64,000 nt of DNA from Planctomycetota bacterium (GCA_029259945.1 JAJDEF010000012.1:1-64000), one strand, 5' to 3'; shown: positions 18,490 through 28,074, counted from the stretch's first letter. Made by a program: numbers and translations. Notes: a model not told the origin generated them from the letters alone.

Positions 18490-19008
18490 ATGAGTACCGT
18501 CAACTGTAAATTTGGGTCCAACGGCGCTAGGGCATCTAGGCCGGCACCCTCGACACATAAGCTGCACCGAATCAATGAAGTGCGCCTGCAGCAAGGCGCC
18601 TCGCTAAGGTCGGTTTCTCGGAGGATGAACCTATCCTCACAGGAAATTCGGCAACAGGAGGACGCTCGTACTGATCTAAAGATTTCGGATCTTCTCAAGT
18701 GGCAAGAAATCCTTGAAGTGCCCTTGTCCGATTTATTGGTCGATACGACCGGACCCCTTTCCGAGCCGGTCAACAACCGAGCTAGCATGTTACGAGTGAT
18801 GAAGACGGCTAAAGCGATTCAGGAGTCCGCCCACAACCGCTCAGTGGTTCGACTCGCCAATATGATGGTCGAACAGCTCGTGAAAATGATGCCCGAGCTA
18901 GCCGAAGTTTCTGCTTGGCACACGATTGGCCAACGACGCGGAAAAGATGAAGTCGGTCGGATTGTCGAGCAAACCATTCCCGATAGCCTCTTCAGCGAAA
19001 ATCGGTAA
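18490..19008 (+). CDS. XRE-like helix-turn-helix protein
   Basis: This is a probable DNA-binding regulator of 172 residues. Residues about 25-85 fit an XRE-type HTH: INEVRLQQGASLRSVSRRM, NLSSQEIRQQE, then KISDLLKWQEILEVPLSDLL. The second half is a predicted helical region (SMLRVMKTAKAIQESA, then MMVEQLVKMMPELAEV) and a final conserved-looking DEVGRIVEQTIPDSLF. No partner gene adjoins it. The gene is preceded by a long non-coding stretch and has the best ribosome binding site in the window, which suggests high translation. Its target is unknown. Confidence 0.75.
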   Translation: MSTVNCKFGSNGARASRPAPSTHKLHRINEVRLQQGASLRSVSRRMNLSSQEIRQQEDARTDLKISDLLKWQEILEVPLSDLLVDTTGPLSEPVNNRASMLRVMKTAKAIQESAHNRSVVRLANMMVEQLVKMMPELAEVSAWHTIGQRRGKDEVGRIVEQTIPDSLFSENR

Positions 19009-19254
19009 TGTAATTGGGTAAGGTAATTGATCGACGCCAGAAAAGCGTCTCTGTTGATCCGTCCATCGCACTTGCCGACGCAGCTGCAATTTCGGGTGCG
19101 CCAGCAAATGCTTAGCAGTCGTTATTGCTTATCTCGAAGTTTTTGAATCCGTATTCGATTTCTAGAAAGACGTAACTCCTTGTTTACTAAGAGATAACGG
19201 CGACAAGGGCGAGCCTTAGATCCCCAGATAGGCCGTATTTCTTGTAATATATCG

Positions 19255-19462
19255 GGCAGAAAGCTGGACACGACGAGTCAAATGAGTATGATCGTAGGAG
19301 AAGCGAACGAGGACTTGAGGACCAGGAGTTTACTTGCATTTTCCGACCGTCGATTTGCGGAAGGCGATTGCCTAATCTTTATCATCCCCCCACGGTAGAC
19401 ATACTGGCCTCTTCTCTGTTCCGGCCCCGTCGATACACCTCGGTGTTCGACGGGGTTTTTTT
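19255..19462 (+). ncRNA. Candidate structured small RNA ending in an intrinsic terminator
   Basis: There is no coding frame here, yet the stretch ends in a strong terminator and can fold into a long rod. GAGAA (19298-19302) pairs with TTCTC (19412-19416). GAGG-A-CCAG (19317-19325) pairs with CTGGCCTC (19404-19411). An inner TTCCG/CGGAA hairpin lies at about 19341-19365. A TAATAT box at 19245-19250 could be a -10 element but has no good -35. The size of about 200 nt is compatible with a 6S-type or other regulatory RNA. Alternatively it is the leader of the next gene with an attenuator. Confidence 0.3.
19425..19462 (+). terminator. Intrinsic terminator
   Basis: CCCCGTCGA (19425-19433) pairs with TCGACGGGG (19447-19455), extended inward by ACACC/GGTGT with one bulged T, followed by a run of seven T. 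It lies about 60 bp before the next start codon and 416 bp after the HTH gene. Confidence 0.9.
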
Positions 19463-19521
19463 ATTGAAATTTGCTTAGGACTGCAATCACTTTTACTGTC
19501 CGTCCTCGTTTTGGGGTTACG

Positions 19522-20247
19522 ATGAGTTCCACCACAAGCAATTCGATCTGGCAGATGCGAGCCAACATTGCTGAATTGCAGATGCCAAAACTCTCGGCAA
19601 GCGTAGATTTCGCAGATCCTTCTCTTGGATTACAGCAGCTTCACTATGCTGGCACCCGGGTCGCGGGGCATCTCCTGGGCGTTGCCACTAGAAATAGCAA
19701 TCCAGTCAGCGATGTTTTTATACGTGGTGAAGATTTGGTCGCGACGAACTCAGAAACTGATGAACAACCCTATTCTCTAGAAATTTGTTGGCACGCAACT
19801 TCCCACAAACAAATTCCGATACTCGACCTGATCCTTTCGCTCGAGACCTCTTTGCTCGAGAGTTTTCCGAGTGTCTCAACGCAATCGCAGCTATCGGCAG
19901 ATGAGACATGGCTAGTCCCGGGCAACGAGACCTTAGCCACGCAGGTTACTGGCGGCAGTGCAGAGATTCCGAGTCAAGAACCCTTATGTGTAGTTCTGCG
20001 TCCAGCAGGCGCAGACTGGAGCTATGCCGAGATGTCTCACCCTGCTGACCAAGGTACGATTCGAATCAATAGTCTGGCCGATGGGCAAATCGGCATTGAT
20101 AGAGATTTAGCCGGCGCGTTCTTAGAAAAAGGCGTCCTCCGACGGTTGCGTCTACGTGGCGCCTTGGTCCCACGAGAAAACGATCTGCAGTTGGCCAAGA
20201 AGCTCTCCAGTGAACTTGCCGTTGAAGCACCGCCACTAACCACCTAG
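19522..20247 (+). CDS. Hypothetical protein
   Basis: I do not recognise this 241-residue protein. It has no signal peptide or membrane helix. It is rich in beta-type segments (LQQLHYAGTRVAGHLLGV, then SLEICWHATSHKQIPILDLILSL), and the C-terminal part contains GVLRRLRLRGALVPRENDLQLAKKLSSEL, a basic strand followed by an amphipathic helix. I chose ATG 19522 rather than the frame opening at 19471, because that opening overlaps the terminator region. It converges on the ClpP-like gene with an 11-bp gap. Confidence 0.6.
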   Translation: MSSTTSNSIWQMRANIAELQMPKLSASVDFADPSLGLQQLHYAGTRVAGHLLGVATRNSNPVSDVFIRGEDLVATNSETDEQPYSLEICWHATSHKQIPILDLILSLETSLLESFPSVSTQSQLSADETWLVPGNETLATQVTGGSAEIPSQEPLCVVLRPAGADWSYAEMSHPADQGTIRINSLADGQIGIDRDLAGAFLEKGVLRRLRLRGALVPRENDLQLAKKLSSELAVEAPPLTT

Positions 20248-20258
20248 TGTAGTTTTTC

Positions 20259-20900
20259 CTACTGTGTTTTGCGAAGCTTCGGCTTGTTTACACTTCGTGT
20301 CACTTCGCCGCCACCCAAGGTGATGATGCCGTTTGCGCTTGTCAGGTCGGCTGCAGAAATTAATTCTGCTAACCCGGCCCCTGCTAATTCGGAGCCCGAG
20401 ATATACCGCCCCGGGTTAATCCATCCAGACATCACTTCGCGCGAAACGCCGAAGAGATCGGCCAGCAAGGCATCCATGTCTTTTTCAAGTTGGCCAAAAT
20501 GTCGGGCCCACTCGGCGGCTTCCGAAAGCCCAACACTCTCTTCGCTCTGCCATTTCATTGGATGAAACAACAGGATACTGTAGGCGGTGACAAACCGACG
20601 TTCGCATGCTGCAAATGGCCACAATGCGGCTGACGAGCATTCGCCGGTGACAATCCCAGTAGCACGGAGCCCCCGCAGACGAATCAAGGTCATCAACGAC
20701 ATAGCACAATAGGGGCTACCGCCGGGAGAATCGAAGTACAGCGTGCATGCACTGCCGGGCTCGACATCAAGCAGCTGTTGGGTTAGCTCCGATTCGTGCT
20801 CCGTAAGATCACCGGTAATTGCAATTTCGGGGACTCGATCGTCTTGTTCCTGATCCATACGACTCAATACCTTGTTTTTGAAATGGGTGCGCGATGCCAT
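20259..20900 (-). CDS. ClpP-like protein with altered catalytic triad
   Basis: This 213-residue member of the ClpP/crotonase fold superfamily has the ClpP strand order: [21 protein letters not shown] near 54-62, the nucleophile elbow GECSSAALW with Ser90, and His113 in ILLFHPMKW. Where ClpP has the catalytic Asp (ERDR-type loop before FLSA), this protein has INPGRYIS, so the Asp appears to be replaced by Gly164. The usual ClpP N-terminal axial loop is also unlike. It may be a non-ClpC-associated protease, a pseudo-protease or a signal-peptide-peptidase-like enzyme. It is a single gene, divergent from the ubiD-like gene. Confidence 0.75.
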   Translation of the reverse strand: MASRTHFKNKVLSRMDQEQDDRVPEIAITGDLTEHESELTQQLLDVEPGSACTLYFDSPGGSPYCAMSLMTLIRLRGLRATGIVTGECSSAALWPFAACERRFVTAYSILLFHPMKWQSEESVGLSEAAEWARHFGQLEKDMDALLADLFGVSREVMSGWINPGRYISGSELAGAGLAELISAADLTSANGIITLGGGEVTRSVNKPKLRKTQ

Positions 20901-21138
20901 CGTGTCGGCGACTGGCCGTGTCCCTCCATTGTAAGGGGATCATGGATGCATCACCAGTTTTTGGTTGGAAATGTAAGCAGAAAATCTGCCCGCATTATCG
21001 TTACCAGCAGACTTCTTGATATCCTGGCTGCGTCCTATGCTTGACCTCCTGCTAGCAGTATCCTGGTAATCGCCGTTTCGCAGTCAGAGTATGTTTTGCC
21101 CGTTCGCGGATTACACTTTTACGCTTTGAGTCCACCGT

Positions 21139-23022
21139 ATGGGATACCACAATCTCCAGCAATGCGTCGAAGATTTGGATCGTCATGGCGAACTTATCCG
21201 CATAGCGCAGCCTATCGACGCCAATCTTGAGGCCGCGACGATCCAGCGTCGTGTGGTCGCCGCCGGCGGACCTGCCTTGCTGTTCAGCAACGTCGTCGGT
21301 TGCAAATTCCCTATGGTCAGCAATCTGTTTGGAACCATGGACCGTGTTCGGCTCATGTTTCGCGATGGGTTGAGGGCAGTCAAGCAGCTGATCGAACTTC
21401 GGTCGCAGCCAAAGAATCTGCTAAAGCGTCCTTGGCAATGTCTGGGTATTCCCCGTAGCGCACTCACGATGCTCCCTTTACAGGTCAAGCGAGGCGCAAT
21501 TTTAGCCAACCAAACAACCCTCAGTAATTTGCCGCAGCTCAAGAGCTGGCCCCAAGATGGCGGGCCGTTCGTTACTTTGCCACAAGTCTACAGCGAAGAC
21601 ATTCATGCCCCTGGGCTCGGCCGTTCGAACCTGGGCATGTACCGTGTGCAACTCGCAGGAGAATCGTACGCTGCCGACAAGGAGGTTGGCTTACATTACC
21701 AAATACACCGTTCGATTGGCGTCCATCACGCCGCCGCCATTCGAGCAGGTAAGCCATTCCGCGTGAACATTTTCGTCGGCGGCCCCCCGTCGATGAGTGT
21801 TGCCGCGGTGATGCCCTTGCCAGAAGGGATGAGCGAACTCACGTTTGCCGGCGCGTTGGGTCGACGTCGCGTCCGCATGATTCGTCGACCGGGAGAATTG
21901 CCCATCCATGCAGACACCGACTTCTGCATTACTGGTGTAGTCGAACCGAGCCGCCTTGCCCCTGAAGGCCCATTTGGCGATCACCTGGGCTATTACAGCC
22001 TCGCCCATCCGTTTCCTGTCTTGCGTGTCGAGCATGTTTTTCATCGGACGGGAGCGATTTGGCCGTTTACGGTCGTGGGTCGACCCCCGCAGGAAGACAC
22101 GCTACTTGGCCAACTGATTCACGAAATCACCGGCCCACTTATTCCCGAGGTGTTGCCAGGCGTGCATGGTGTCCATGCCGTCGATGCGGCAGGTGTACAT
22201 CCCTTGCTACTGGCTTTTGGTAGCGAGCGCTACATGCCTTTTCTCGAAGTCGATCATCCTCAGGAGTTGCTTACCCAAGCCAACGCAATTTTGGGGCAAG
22301 GGCAATTGTCGTTGGCCAAGTTTCTTCTTATTGCTGCCAAACAGGATGCCCCTGATCTCGACCTGCACGATGAACACGCGTTCTTGTGCCATGTTCTTCA
22401 ACGGGCAGCTTGGTCACGCGATTTGCATTTCCATACCCACACCACAGTCGACACGCTCGACTACTCGGGTGCAGGACTCAATGAAGGTTCGAAGGTCGTA
22501 ATTGCCGCGGTCGGTCCTCCTCGTTACCGCCTAGCGACCTCGGTGCCAGCCGACTTGCAATTGCCTGACGGTTTTTGCAGTCCACGAGTTGTCATGCCTG
22601 GCGTGCTAGCCATCGAAGGCCCGCCCTGCCCCGCCCCATCGTTCGACCATGATCTGTCCGTCCAAGCCCGTACGTCCGCTCGAGATGAAGTTGCTAAGTC
22701 GATGCACCGTTTTACGTCGAGCTTTAACGAATCAAGTTCGATCAATAACTTCCGTTGGGTGGTCGTGGTCGACGATAGTCAATTTCTCGCCGAGTCGTTG
22801 AGGAATTTTCTTTGGGCTACGTTTACTCGCACCAATCCAGCCAGCGATCTCTACGGAATCGATTCGTTTACCACCGACAAACACTGGGGCTGTCGCGGGG
22901 CACTTGTTATTGATGCCCGCATCAAGCCGCATCATGCCCCGTTGCTTGATGAAGATCCAGAAATCGCACGCCGAGTCGATGCCCTTGCAGCTCCGGGTGG
23001 CCCGCTGCATGGTATTATTTAG
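21139..23022 (+). CDS. UbiD family prenylated-FMN decarboxylase
   Basis: UbiD enzymes use prenylated FMN to decarboxylate aromatic or unsaturated acids, often in quinone biosynthesis. The 627-residue protein has AGGPALLFSNVVG near residue 43 and the active-site stretch RLAPEGPFGDHLGYYS, which carries catalytic Glu and Arg residues. The long C-terminal part contains HWGCRGALVIDARIKPHH. At 627 residues it is longer than the usual UbiD of about 500 and matches the menaquinone-type subgroup. A role in futalosine-pathway menaquinone synthesis is plausible but no other mqn gene is nearby. It heads a plus-strand run of four genes. Confidence 0.9.
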   Translation: MGYHNLQQCVEDLDRHGELIRIAQPIDANLEAATIQRRVVAAGGPALLFSNVVGCKFPMVSNLFGTMDRVRLMFRDGLRAVKQLIELRSQPKNLLKRPWQCLGIPRSALTMLPLQVKRGAILANQTTLSNLPQLKSWPQDGGPFVTLPQVYSEDIHAPGLGRSNLGMYRVQLAGESYAADKEVGLHYQIHRSIGVHHAAAIRAGKPFRVNIFVGGPPSMSVAAVMPLPEGMSELTFAGALGRRRVRMIRRPGELPIHADTDFCITGVVEPSRLAPEGPFGDHLGYYSLAHPFPVLRVEHVFHRTGAIWPFTVVGRPPQEDTLLGQLIHEITGPLIPEVLPGVHGVHAVDAAGVHPLLLAFGSERYMPFLEVDHPQELLTQANAILGQGQLSLAKFLLIAAKQDAPDLDLHDEHAFLCHVLQRAAWSRDLHFHTHTTVDTLDYSGAGLNEGSKVVIAAVGPPRYRLATSVPADLQLPDGFCSPRVVMPGVLAIEGPPCPAPSFDHDLSVQARTSARDEVAKSMHRFTSSFNESSSINNFRWVVVVDDSQFLAESLRNFLWATFTRTNPASDLYGIDSFTTDKHWGCRGALVIDARIKPHHAPLLDEDPEIARRVDALAAPGGPLHGII

Positions 23023-23131
23023 CGTTCTTCTGTTTAGTCATTTGCCGTTTCCCGTTATCTTTGTGGTCGGCAGGGATGGGACCAGATGGCCAACGAAGCC
23101 CTTCAGCGATCTATTCATCGAAAGTATATAC

Positions 23132-24517
23132 ATGGCGAAAATCACCTTTCACGGCGCAGCTCGAACTGTGACGGGCTCGAAATATCTTCTTGAAGTTGGC
23201 AATACGAGCATCCTTGTTGATTGCGGCATGTTTCAAGGGCCGAAAAAGCTTCGCCAAAAAAACTGGGAACCAACCCCATTCGACGCCAAGTCGCTTGATG
23301 CGGTAGTGCTCACGCACGCCCATCTCGATCACACCGGTTTTTTGCCGCGGGTGGTTAAGCAGGGTTTTGAGGGCAAGGTCTACTGTTCACCCGCCACTGC
23401 CGAGTTAGCCAAGCTGATTATGTTCGACTCGGCAAAGATTCAGGAATACGACGCCAAATATGCCAACAAGAAAGGATTCTCGAAACATAGCCCGGCACTT
23501 CCGCTTTACGACAGCCAAGATGTTGAGGACACAATCAAGCAGCTCTTTGAGACTCCTCGCGGCAAATGGTTTTGCCCTGCCGAGCCCATCTGGATGCGAT
23601 ACCACGATGCGGGCCACCTGCTTGGCTCGAACATGATCGAAGTCGAAATACGCGACCAGGACCCTCCGCTCCGGCTATTGTTTTCCGGCGATGTTGGCCG
23701 TTACGATGGCCCGCTTTACCACGACCCTGCTCCGCCGCCGGAGTGCGACTATCTCATTTGCGAAAGCACCTATGGCAACCGCGACCACCCCGAGGTCGAC
23801 TTACTCGATGCCTTAGAGAAAGTCGTCAGTCGTTCAGTTCGTCGAGGTGGCGTAATGCTGATGGCTTCGTTTGCCATCGGCCGCGCTCAGCAGTTGATTT
23901 ACTTGCTACAAGTTCTGAAGAAAGAAAATCGCATTCCCGACTTGCCGATCTACCTCGATAGCCCGATGGCATGCAAAGCGACCGGTATTTATAAAGCACA
24001 TACCGAAGATCATGACCTTAGCGAAGGCGAACTCGACGCCGAGCATCCGGTCTTGAATGGCCCCAGGGTGCATCTCTGTCGCTCGACCGATGAGTCGAAA
24101 GCACTCAATCAAGTCAAAGGACCAGCGGTTATTATCTCTAGCAGTGGCATGATGACCGGTGGGCGAATCGTCCATCATCTCAAAAAACGCTTGCCCAATC
24201 CAGAAAATACTGTTGTGCTGGGGGGCTACATGGCCTACGGCACGCGGGGACGGCGGATCCAAGAGGGGGCTGACACCATACGCATGCATGGGATGGAAAT
24301 ACCCGTGCGAGCAGCGGTCGAGACGGTTTCAGGGCTCAGTGGACATGCCGATCGCAGCGATTTGTTACGTTGGTTAAAGCCTATTCCCAATCCCCGCCAA
24401 GTTTTCCTCACGCATGGCGAGCCCGATAGCGCTGAGGCCCTGGCAGAGGAACTAAAAACCACTCGAGACTGGAACGTCCATGTGCCTGATCTCGGCGAAA
24501 CTCACGAACTAACCTAG
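23132..24517 (+). CDS. MBL-fold beta-CASP nuclease (CPSF/RNase J-like)
   Basis: This is a probable RNA-processing metallo-nuclease of 461 residues. The MBL metal site THAHLDHTG lies near residue 57. Further motifs are RLLFSGDVGRYD, CDYLICESTYGNRDH, the beta-CASP segment LDSPMACKATGIYK, and SSSGMMTGGRIVHHL. The C-terminal metal His appears in FLTHGEPDSAEAL. The start MAKITFHGAARTVTGSKYLL is typical; upstream in-frame codons overlap the ubiD-like gene and were rejected. The gap to the upstream gene is about 110 bp. Substrates are unknown. Confidence 0.93.
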   Translation: MAKITFHGAARTVTGSKYLLEVGNTSILVDCGMFQGPKKLRQKNWEPTPFDAKSLDAVVLTHAHLDHTGFLPRVVKQGFEGKVYCSPATAELAKLIMFDSAKIQEYDAKYANKKGFSKHSPALPLYDSQDVEDTIKQLFETPRGKWFCPAEPIWMRYHDAGHLLGSNMIEVEIRDQDPPLRLLFSGDVGRYDGPLYHDPAPPPECDYLICESTYGNRDHPEVDLLDALEKVVSRSVRRGGVMLMASFAIGRAQQLIYLLQVLKKENRIPDLPIYLDSPMACKATGIYKAHTEDHDLSEGELDAEHPVLNGPRVHLCRSTDESKALNQVKGPAVIISSSGMMTGGRIVHHLKKRLPNPENTVVLGGYMAYGTRGRRIQEGADTIRMHGMEIPVRAAVETVSGLSGHADRSDLLRWLKPIPNPRQVFLTHGEPDSAEALAEELKTTRDWNVHVPDLGETHELT

Positions 24518-24581
24518 CGACCAGATAACGCCGATAGCAGAGTTAGAAATCACTTTACAGAGCAAGGCGAAAGAAAGATCG

Positions 24582-25430
24582 ATGAAAAAACAAATCACCG
24601 CAGAAGAAAACCGCCGCGCAATTCGCGATTCCAGCAGCAACGTACTCGCCGAACTCGACATTGAGTTTCTCGGTCGCAGCGAGCAGCGCCCCGTGCGCAT
24701 GCAGTTAGAGCTTCTCAAAGCCGAGACGATTCTTCGCGAAAATAACATCGACTCGACCGTGGTTGTCTTTGGCGGGACACAAATTGTTACCAAAGAAGAG
24801 GCCGAGTCGCGATTGGCGGTCGCCCAACGTCATCATAACGAGAGTCCGGACGATCCTCGCACCGCCCGAGTGGTTGAGCGTGCGAAAAGCGTCCTCTCGA
24901 AGTCACATTTTTATGACGACGCTTTAGAATTCGGCCGAATTGCCTCGACGACTTGTCAGACGAATGGGCGATGCGAGTATGTCATCGCCACCGGCGGAGG
25001 GCCTGGCATTATGGAAGCAACCAACCGAGGGGCCTTTGAAGCAGGTGCCAAAAGCATTGGGTTCAACATCGAATTACCTCATGAGCAAGAGCCGAATCCC
25101 TACATCACCCCGGAGCTTTGTTTTCAGTTTAGCTATTTCGCCTTACGCAAGTTCCATTTTATTCTTCGTGCGGCAGCACTCGTTGTCTTTCCCGGGGGCT
25201 ATGGCACTCTCGACGAACTGTTTAATACCCTAACTCTTCGGCAAACGGGCCGCATGCAGCAAATCCCCATCATTTTGTATGGGAAAGAGTACTGGACCAA
25301 AATCATCAATTTCCAAGCTCTCGCCGACGAAGGGGTCATCGCCGACGAACATCTCGATCTTGTTTACTTTGCAGAAACGCCGCAAGAAGCTTGGTGCATC
25401 ATTTCAGAATTCTATCACTTGGATGGTTGA
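24582..25430 (+). CDS. LOG family protein (Rossmann fold nucleotide phosphoribohydrolase-like)
   Basis: The 282-residue protein carries both signatures of the LOG family: GGGPGIMEATNRGA near residue 136 and PGGYGTLDELFN near residue 202. Characterised relatives cleave the N-glycosidic bond of nucleoside 5'-monophosphates, for example in cytokinin activation. The N-terminal extension of about 100 residues marks the longer bacterial subgroup. The gene overlaps the next one by one base (TGATG), so the two are almost certainly translated from one transcript. Confidence 0.9.
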   Translation: MKKQITAEENRRAIRDSSSNVLAELDIEFLGRSEQRPVRMQLELLKAETILRENNIDSTVVVFGGTQIVTKEEAESRLAVAQRHHNESPDDPRTARVVERAKSVLSKSHFYDDALEFGRIASTTCQTNGRCEYVIATGGGPGIMEATNRGAFEAGAKSIGFNIELPHEQEPNPYITPELCFQFSYFALRKFHFILRAAALVVFPGGYGTLDELFNTLTLRQTGRMQQIPIILYGKEYWTKIINFQALADEGVIADEHLDLVYFAETPQEAWCIISEFYHLDG

Positions 25431-26182
25431 TGCGTGACTCAGACAAAACGCCGGTCGCGCTGGTCACTGGCGGAGCACTTCGTGTTGGACGTGCAGTTGT
25501 TCGTTTATTGGCCGAGCGTGGGTACGCCGTGGCGATTCACGCCAACCGGTCGGTTGACAAGGCCCAGCGGTTGGCTGAGGAACTTACTGATCAGGGGGCC
25601 GTCAGCTTCGTCGTTCAAGCGGACCTCCGCGACGAAATGGCAACTCGACAAATGATCGACCAAGTCTTTGCACACTTCGGTCACCTCGAGGTGTTGGTCA
25701 ACAGTGCCGCAATCTACGCCCCGTTATCCTTAGAAGAAATTACAGCAGACGATGTTCGGGAATGTTTTGATGTCAATACACTCGGAACGTTCGTCTGCTG
25801 CCAACATGCCGGCCTGAAAATGGCTGAGCAAGACACTGGTGGCGTGATCGTTAACATCGGTGACTGGGCCATATCTCGGCCGTATGCAAACTATGCGCAC
25901 TACTTTCCTTCGAAGGGCGCAATTCCGACACTCACAAGAACGTTTGCCGTAGAACTCAGCCAGCGCAACACCAAGGTTCGCGTCAACGCCGTATTGCCGG
26001 GCCCGGTGGTCTTCCCCCCCGATATGCAAGAGGAAGAACGCGAACAAATCATCACCAGCACTCTCCTGCAGCGAGCCGGTAAACCTGAGAATGTCGCGCA
26101 CGCGGTCCTTTTTTTAGTCGAAAATGATTTTGTCACCGGGGTTTGTATCCCCGTGGATGGGGGGCGAACTATCGGCCGCTAA
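25430..26182 (+). CDS. SDR oxidoreductase, pteridine-reductase-like
   Basis: This short-chain dehydrogenase has the Rossmann motif TGGALRVGRAV near residue 13, NSAAIYAP near 87 and the Y-x-x-x-K catalytic pair in HYFPSKGA. The usual catalytic Ser is replaced by Asp in VNIGDWAISRPY, as in PTR1/FolM-type pteridine reductases, so dihydropteridine or dihydrofolate reduction is the best guess. The C-terminus VCIPVDGGRTIGR is the standard SDR end. The protein has 250 residues from ATG 25430, which overlaps the stop codon of the LOG gene. A longer frame opening at 25391 was rejected. Confidence 0.88.
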   Translation: MRDSDKTPVALVTGGALRVGRAVVRLLAERGYAVAIHANRSVDKAQRLAEELTDQGAVSFVVQADLRDEMATRQMIDQVFAHFGHLEVLVNSAAIYAPLSLEEITADDVRECFDVNTLGTFVCCQHAGLKMAEQDTGGVIVNIGDWAISRPYANYAHYFPSKGAIPTLTRTFAVELSQRNTKVRVNAVLPGPVVFPPDMQEEEREQIITSTLLQRAGKPENVAHAVLFLVENDFVTGVCIPVDGGRTIGR

Positions 26183-26429
26183 AGCTGCCATAGAAGAATC
26201 TCGCAAGTGAAGAAGCGTCTAAACGGTGGGTTTTCATACACAAGCAACTTCTCCATTCACACGCTCCTTACTTGCCATAGGCTTGCCCGCTCCCGTATCA
26301 TACCTGCGTATTCAATGAACAGCCGGCGCAACTTGCATCGCAAGTTTTCCTGTAACTTTTACTACGCCGGTCCTGCCTTCCACGGCGCGATTGCGCGTTC
26401 CCAGTACATTTTCTCAGGTGATTAGATAT

Positions 26430-27599
26430 ATGCCTTACCCAACCAAGTTTCTCTCGAACTCGTTGACAGCTCTTTTACTCTCTGTAAGTTTTTGTGTAGT
26501 TCTCCAGGCACAGGAGGTTAGCAACACACCTGCGAGCATTTTCTCGATTCCTGAAGACGCCAAAACCTTCAAACAACTCATGGCCTTCGTCCAAGAATTG
26601 GACGCCAAGGAGCCAGAAGATCGTAGCGAAAAAGACCTGCTTGCTCATCGTCGCAAAGTGACTCGCACGATGGTTGCGGTCACCGAGCAAGCCATGTCGC
26701 TTGAACTTGCCGGCGATGAGACTATGGAGTGCCATTACTACCACCTGCTGGCGCTAGATATTCTTCTCAGACTGGACGAACCTCAGGCCAAAGAGAAGTT
26801 CGCCCAAGCGGTAGAGGTTGCCCGGGCACACAGTAATCCAGACGTTGCTGCGGTGGGTATCAAATTTCTTGTCGAGTCTGGTTTCAGCAATTGGAAGAAC
26901 CTGAGCGAGCAGGAAAAGGCGCAATTAATCGATTCGATTGTGGAGCATGTCCAAAATGCGAAGGTCAGCGGCGAACACGTTCAGCTCATCATGACCGTGG
27001 TTGGTTTCCTTAGCAATGTGAACGACAATCAGCTTGCCAAACACTTACTGCAAGAAATTTCTCCTGCGTTTCTCAACAGTCCCAACAAACAATTACAAGC
27101 GATAGCTATTACGCTCAAAGGCATCTCTCGCCGACTTGATCTGCCGGGGAAGAAGATGGATCTCTTTGGCACGATGCTCGATGGTTCAGAACTCGATTGG
27201 TCCAGCTATCGCGGCAAAGTGGTCCTGGTCGATTTTTGGGCAACCTGGTGTGGCCCTTGCCGCGCTGAAGTCCCTAATATCCTGAACATGTATCGCGCTT
27301 ACCATGAGAAGGGATTCGAGGTCATTGGAATCAGTCTTGATACGAATGCTAAGCAAGCCGAGGCATACCTAAAGCAAATGAACATCCCTTGGGCCACCAT
27401 GTTTAGCAAAGATAAAAGCGAGCATCCGATGGCCGTGCACTATGGGGTGACAGGCATTCCGTTGGCGATCCTGGTCGACCGCGATGGCACCGTGATCAGC
27501 ATGCAGGCTCAGGGCCAAAATTTGAGTAATCTACTGCGTCGTGTCCTGGGTGAGCCAATGGCGCGCACCAAGTCCAGCAAAGAGACTCTTGTCCAATAG
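26430..27599 (+). CDS. TlpA-type exported thioredoxin with N-terminal helical domain
   Basis: A signal sequence (SLTALLLSVSFCVVLQAQE) leads a helical domain of about 220 residues with TPR-like periodicity. A C-terminal TlpA/ResA thioredoxin domain follows: VVLVDFWATWCGPCRAEVP with the CGPC pair, EVIGISLDTN, and the cis-proline in VTGIPLAILVDRDG. It probably reduces disulfides or supports cytochrome maturation in the periplasm. An AGGTG at 26416-26420 supports ATG 26430. The 389-residue length is large for a TlpA protein because of the front domain, an arrangement common in planctomycetes. Confidence 0.88.
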   Translation: MPYPTKFLSNSLTALLLSVSFCVVLQAQEVSNTPASIFSIPEDAKTFKQLMAFVQELDAKEPEDRSEKDLLAHRRKVTRTMVAVTEQAMSLELAGDETMECHYYHLLALDILLRLDEPQAKEKFAQAVEVARAHSNPDVAAVGIKFLVESGFSNWKNLSEQEKAQLIDSIVEHVQNAKVSGEHVQLIMTVVGFLSNVNDNQLAKHLLQEISPAFLNSPNKQLQAIAITLKGISRRLDLPGKKMDLFGTMLDGSELDWSSYRGKVVLVDFWATWCGPCRAEVPNILNMYRAYHEKGFEVIGISLDTNAKQAEAYLKQMNIPWATMFSKDKSEHPMAVHYGVTGIPLAILVDRDGTVISMQAQGQNLSNLLRRVLGEPMARTKSSKETLVQ

Positions 27600-27849
27600 G
27601 TCGCAAGCACCCCGAAATAATTGCCAAACGCCGATCCCGGGCACCGCTGAGCACACATAATTCCGACAACCCCCATACCCGGCAAGATCAGAATCTATTC
27701 TTCTGCCTTCCCTGGTGGTCTTGCCCGCAAGGGGTAGAGCATTGCCTCGACGTGCGACGATGTAACTTACGGATCCTTTGTGTGGCCATAGTCCGTGGAT
27801 GCGCTAGGATCAAAAATTCTCCCCGCGATTTTGATGAAGGACTTTTGCT

Positions 27850-28074
27850 ATGTGGCGGTCGCTTTTTCTGGCGCTAGGCGCCTACACGTGTCTGCTTGGT
27901 GTCGAAGCGCTCGCTCTTGAGCGTGCGGTACTCAAGAAGCCAGAAAACGCTTCGGCCCAGGAAGTGGAGGCCAAGGTCATCACCCCGCCGGAATGGGCCC
28001 CCTGGAGCCTGATGGCTACTGGAGCTGTGGTGGTGCTATACTCGTTTACGCTCCCTAAGCGTGCGAAGGGCTGA
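27850..28074 (+). CDS. Small two-helix membrane protein
   Basis: No named family. The 74 residues contain a hydrophobic N-terminal helix (SLFLALGAYTCLLGVEAL), a polar middle with PENASAQEVEAKVITPPEWAPW, and a second helix (SLMATGAVVVLYSFTL) with a basic end (PKRAKG). The pattern suggests a hairpin with the middle in the periplasm. I believe similar small proteins are conserved in planctomycetes, but this is from memory. It stands alone, about 250 bp from each neighbour. Confidence 0.65.
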   Translation: MWRSLFLALGAYTCLLGVEALALERAVLKKPENASAQEVEAKVITPPEWAPWSLMATGAVVVLYSFTLPKRAKG

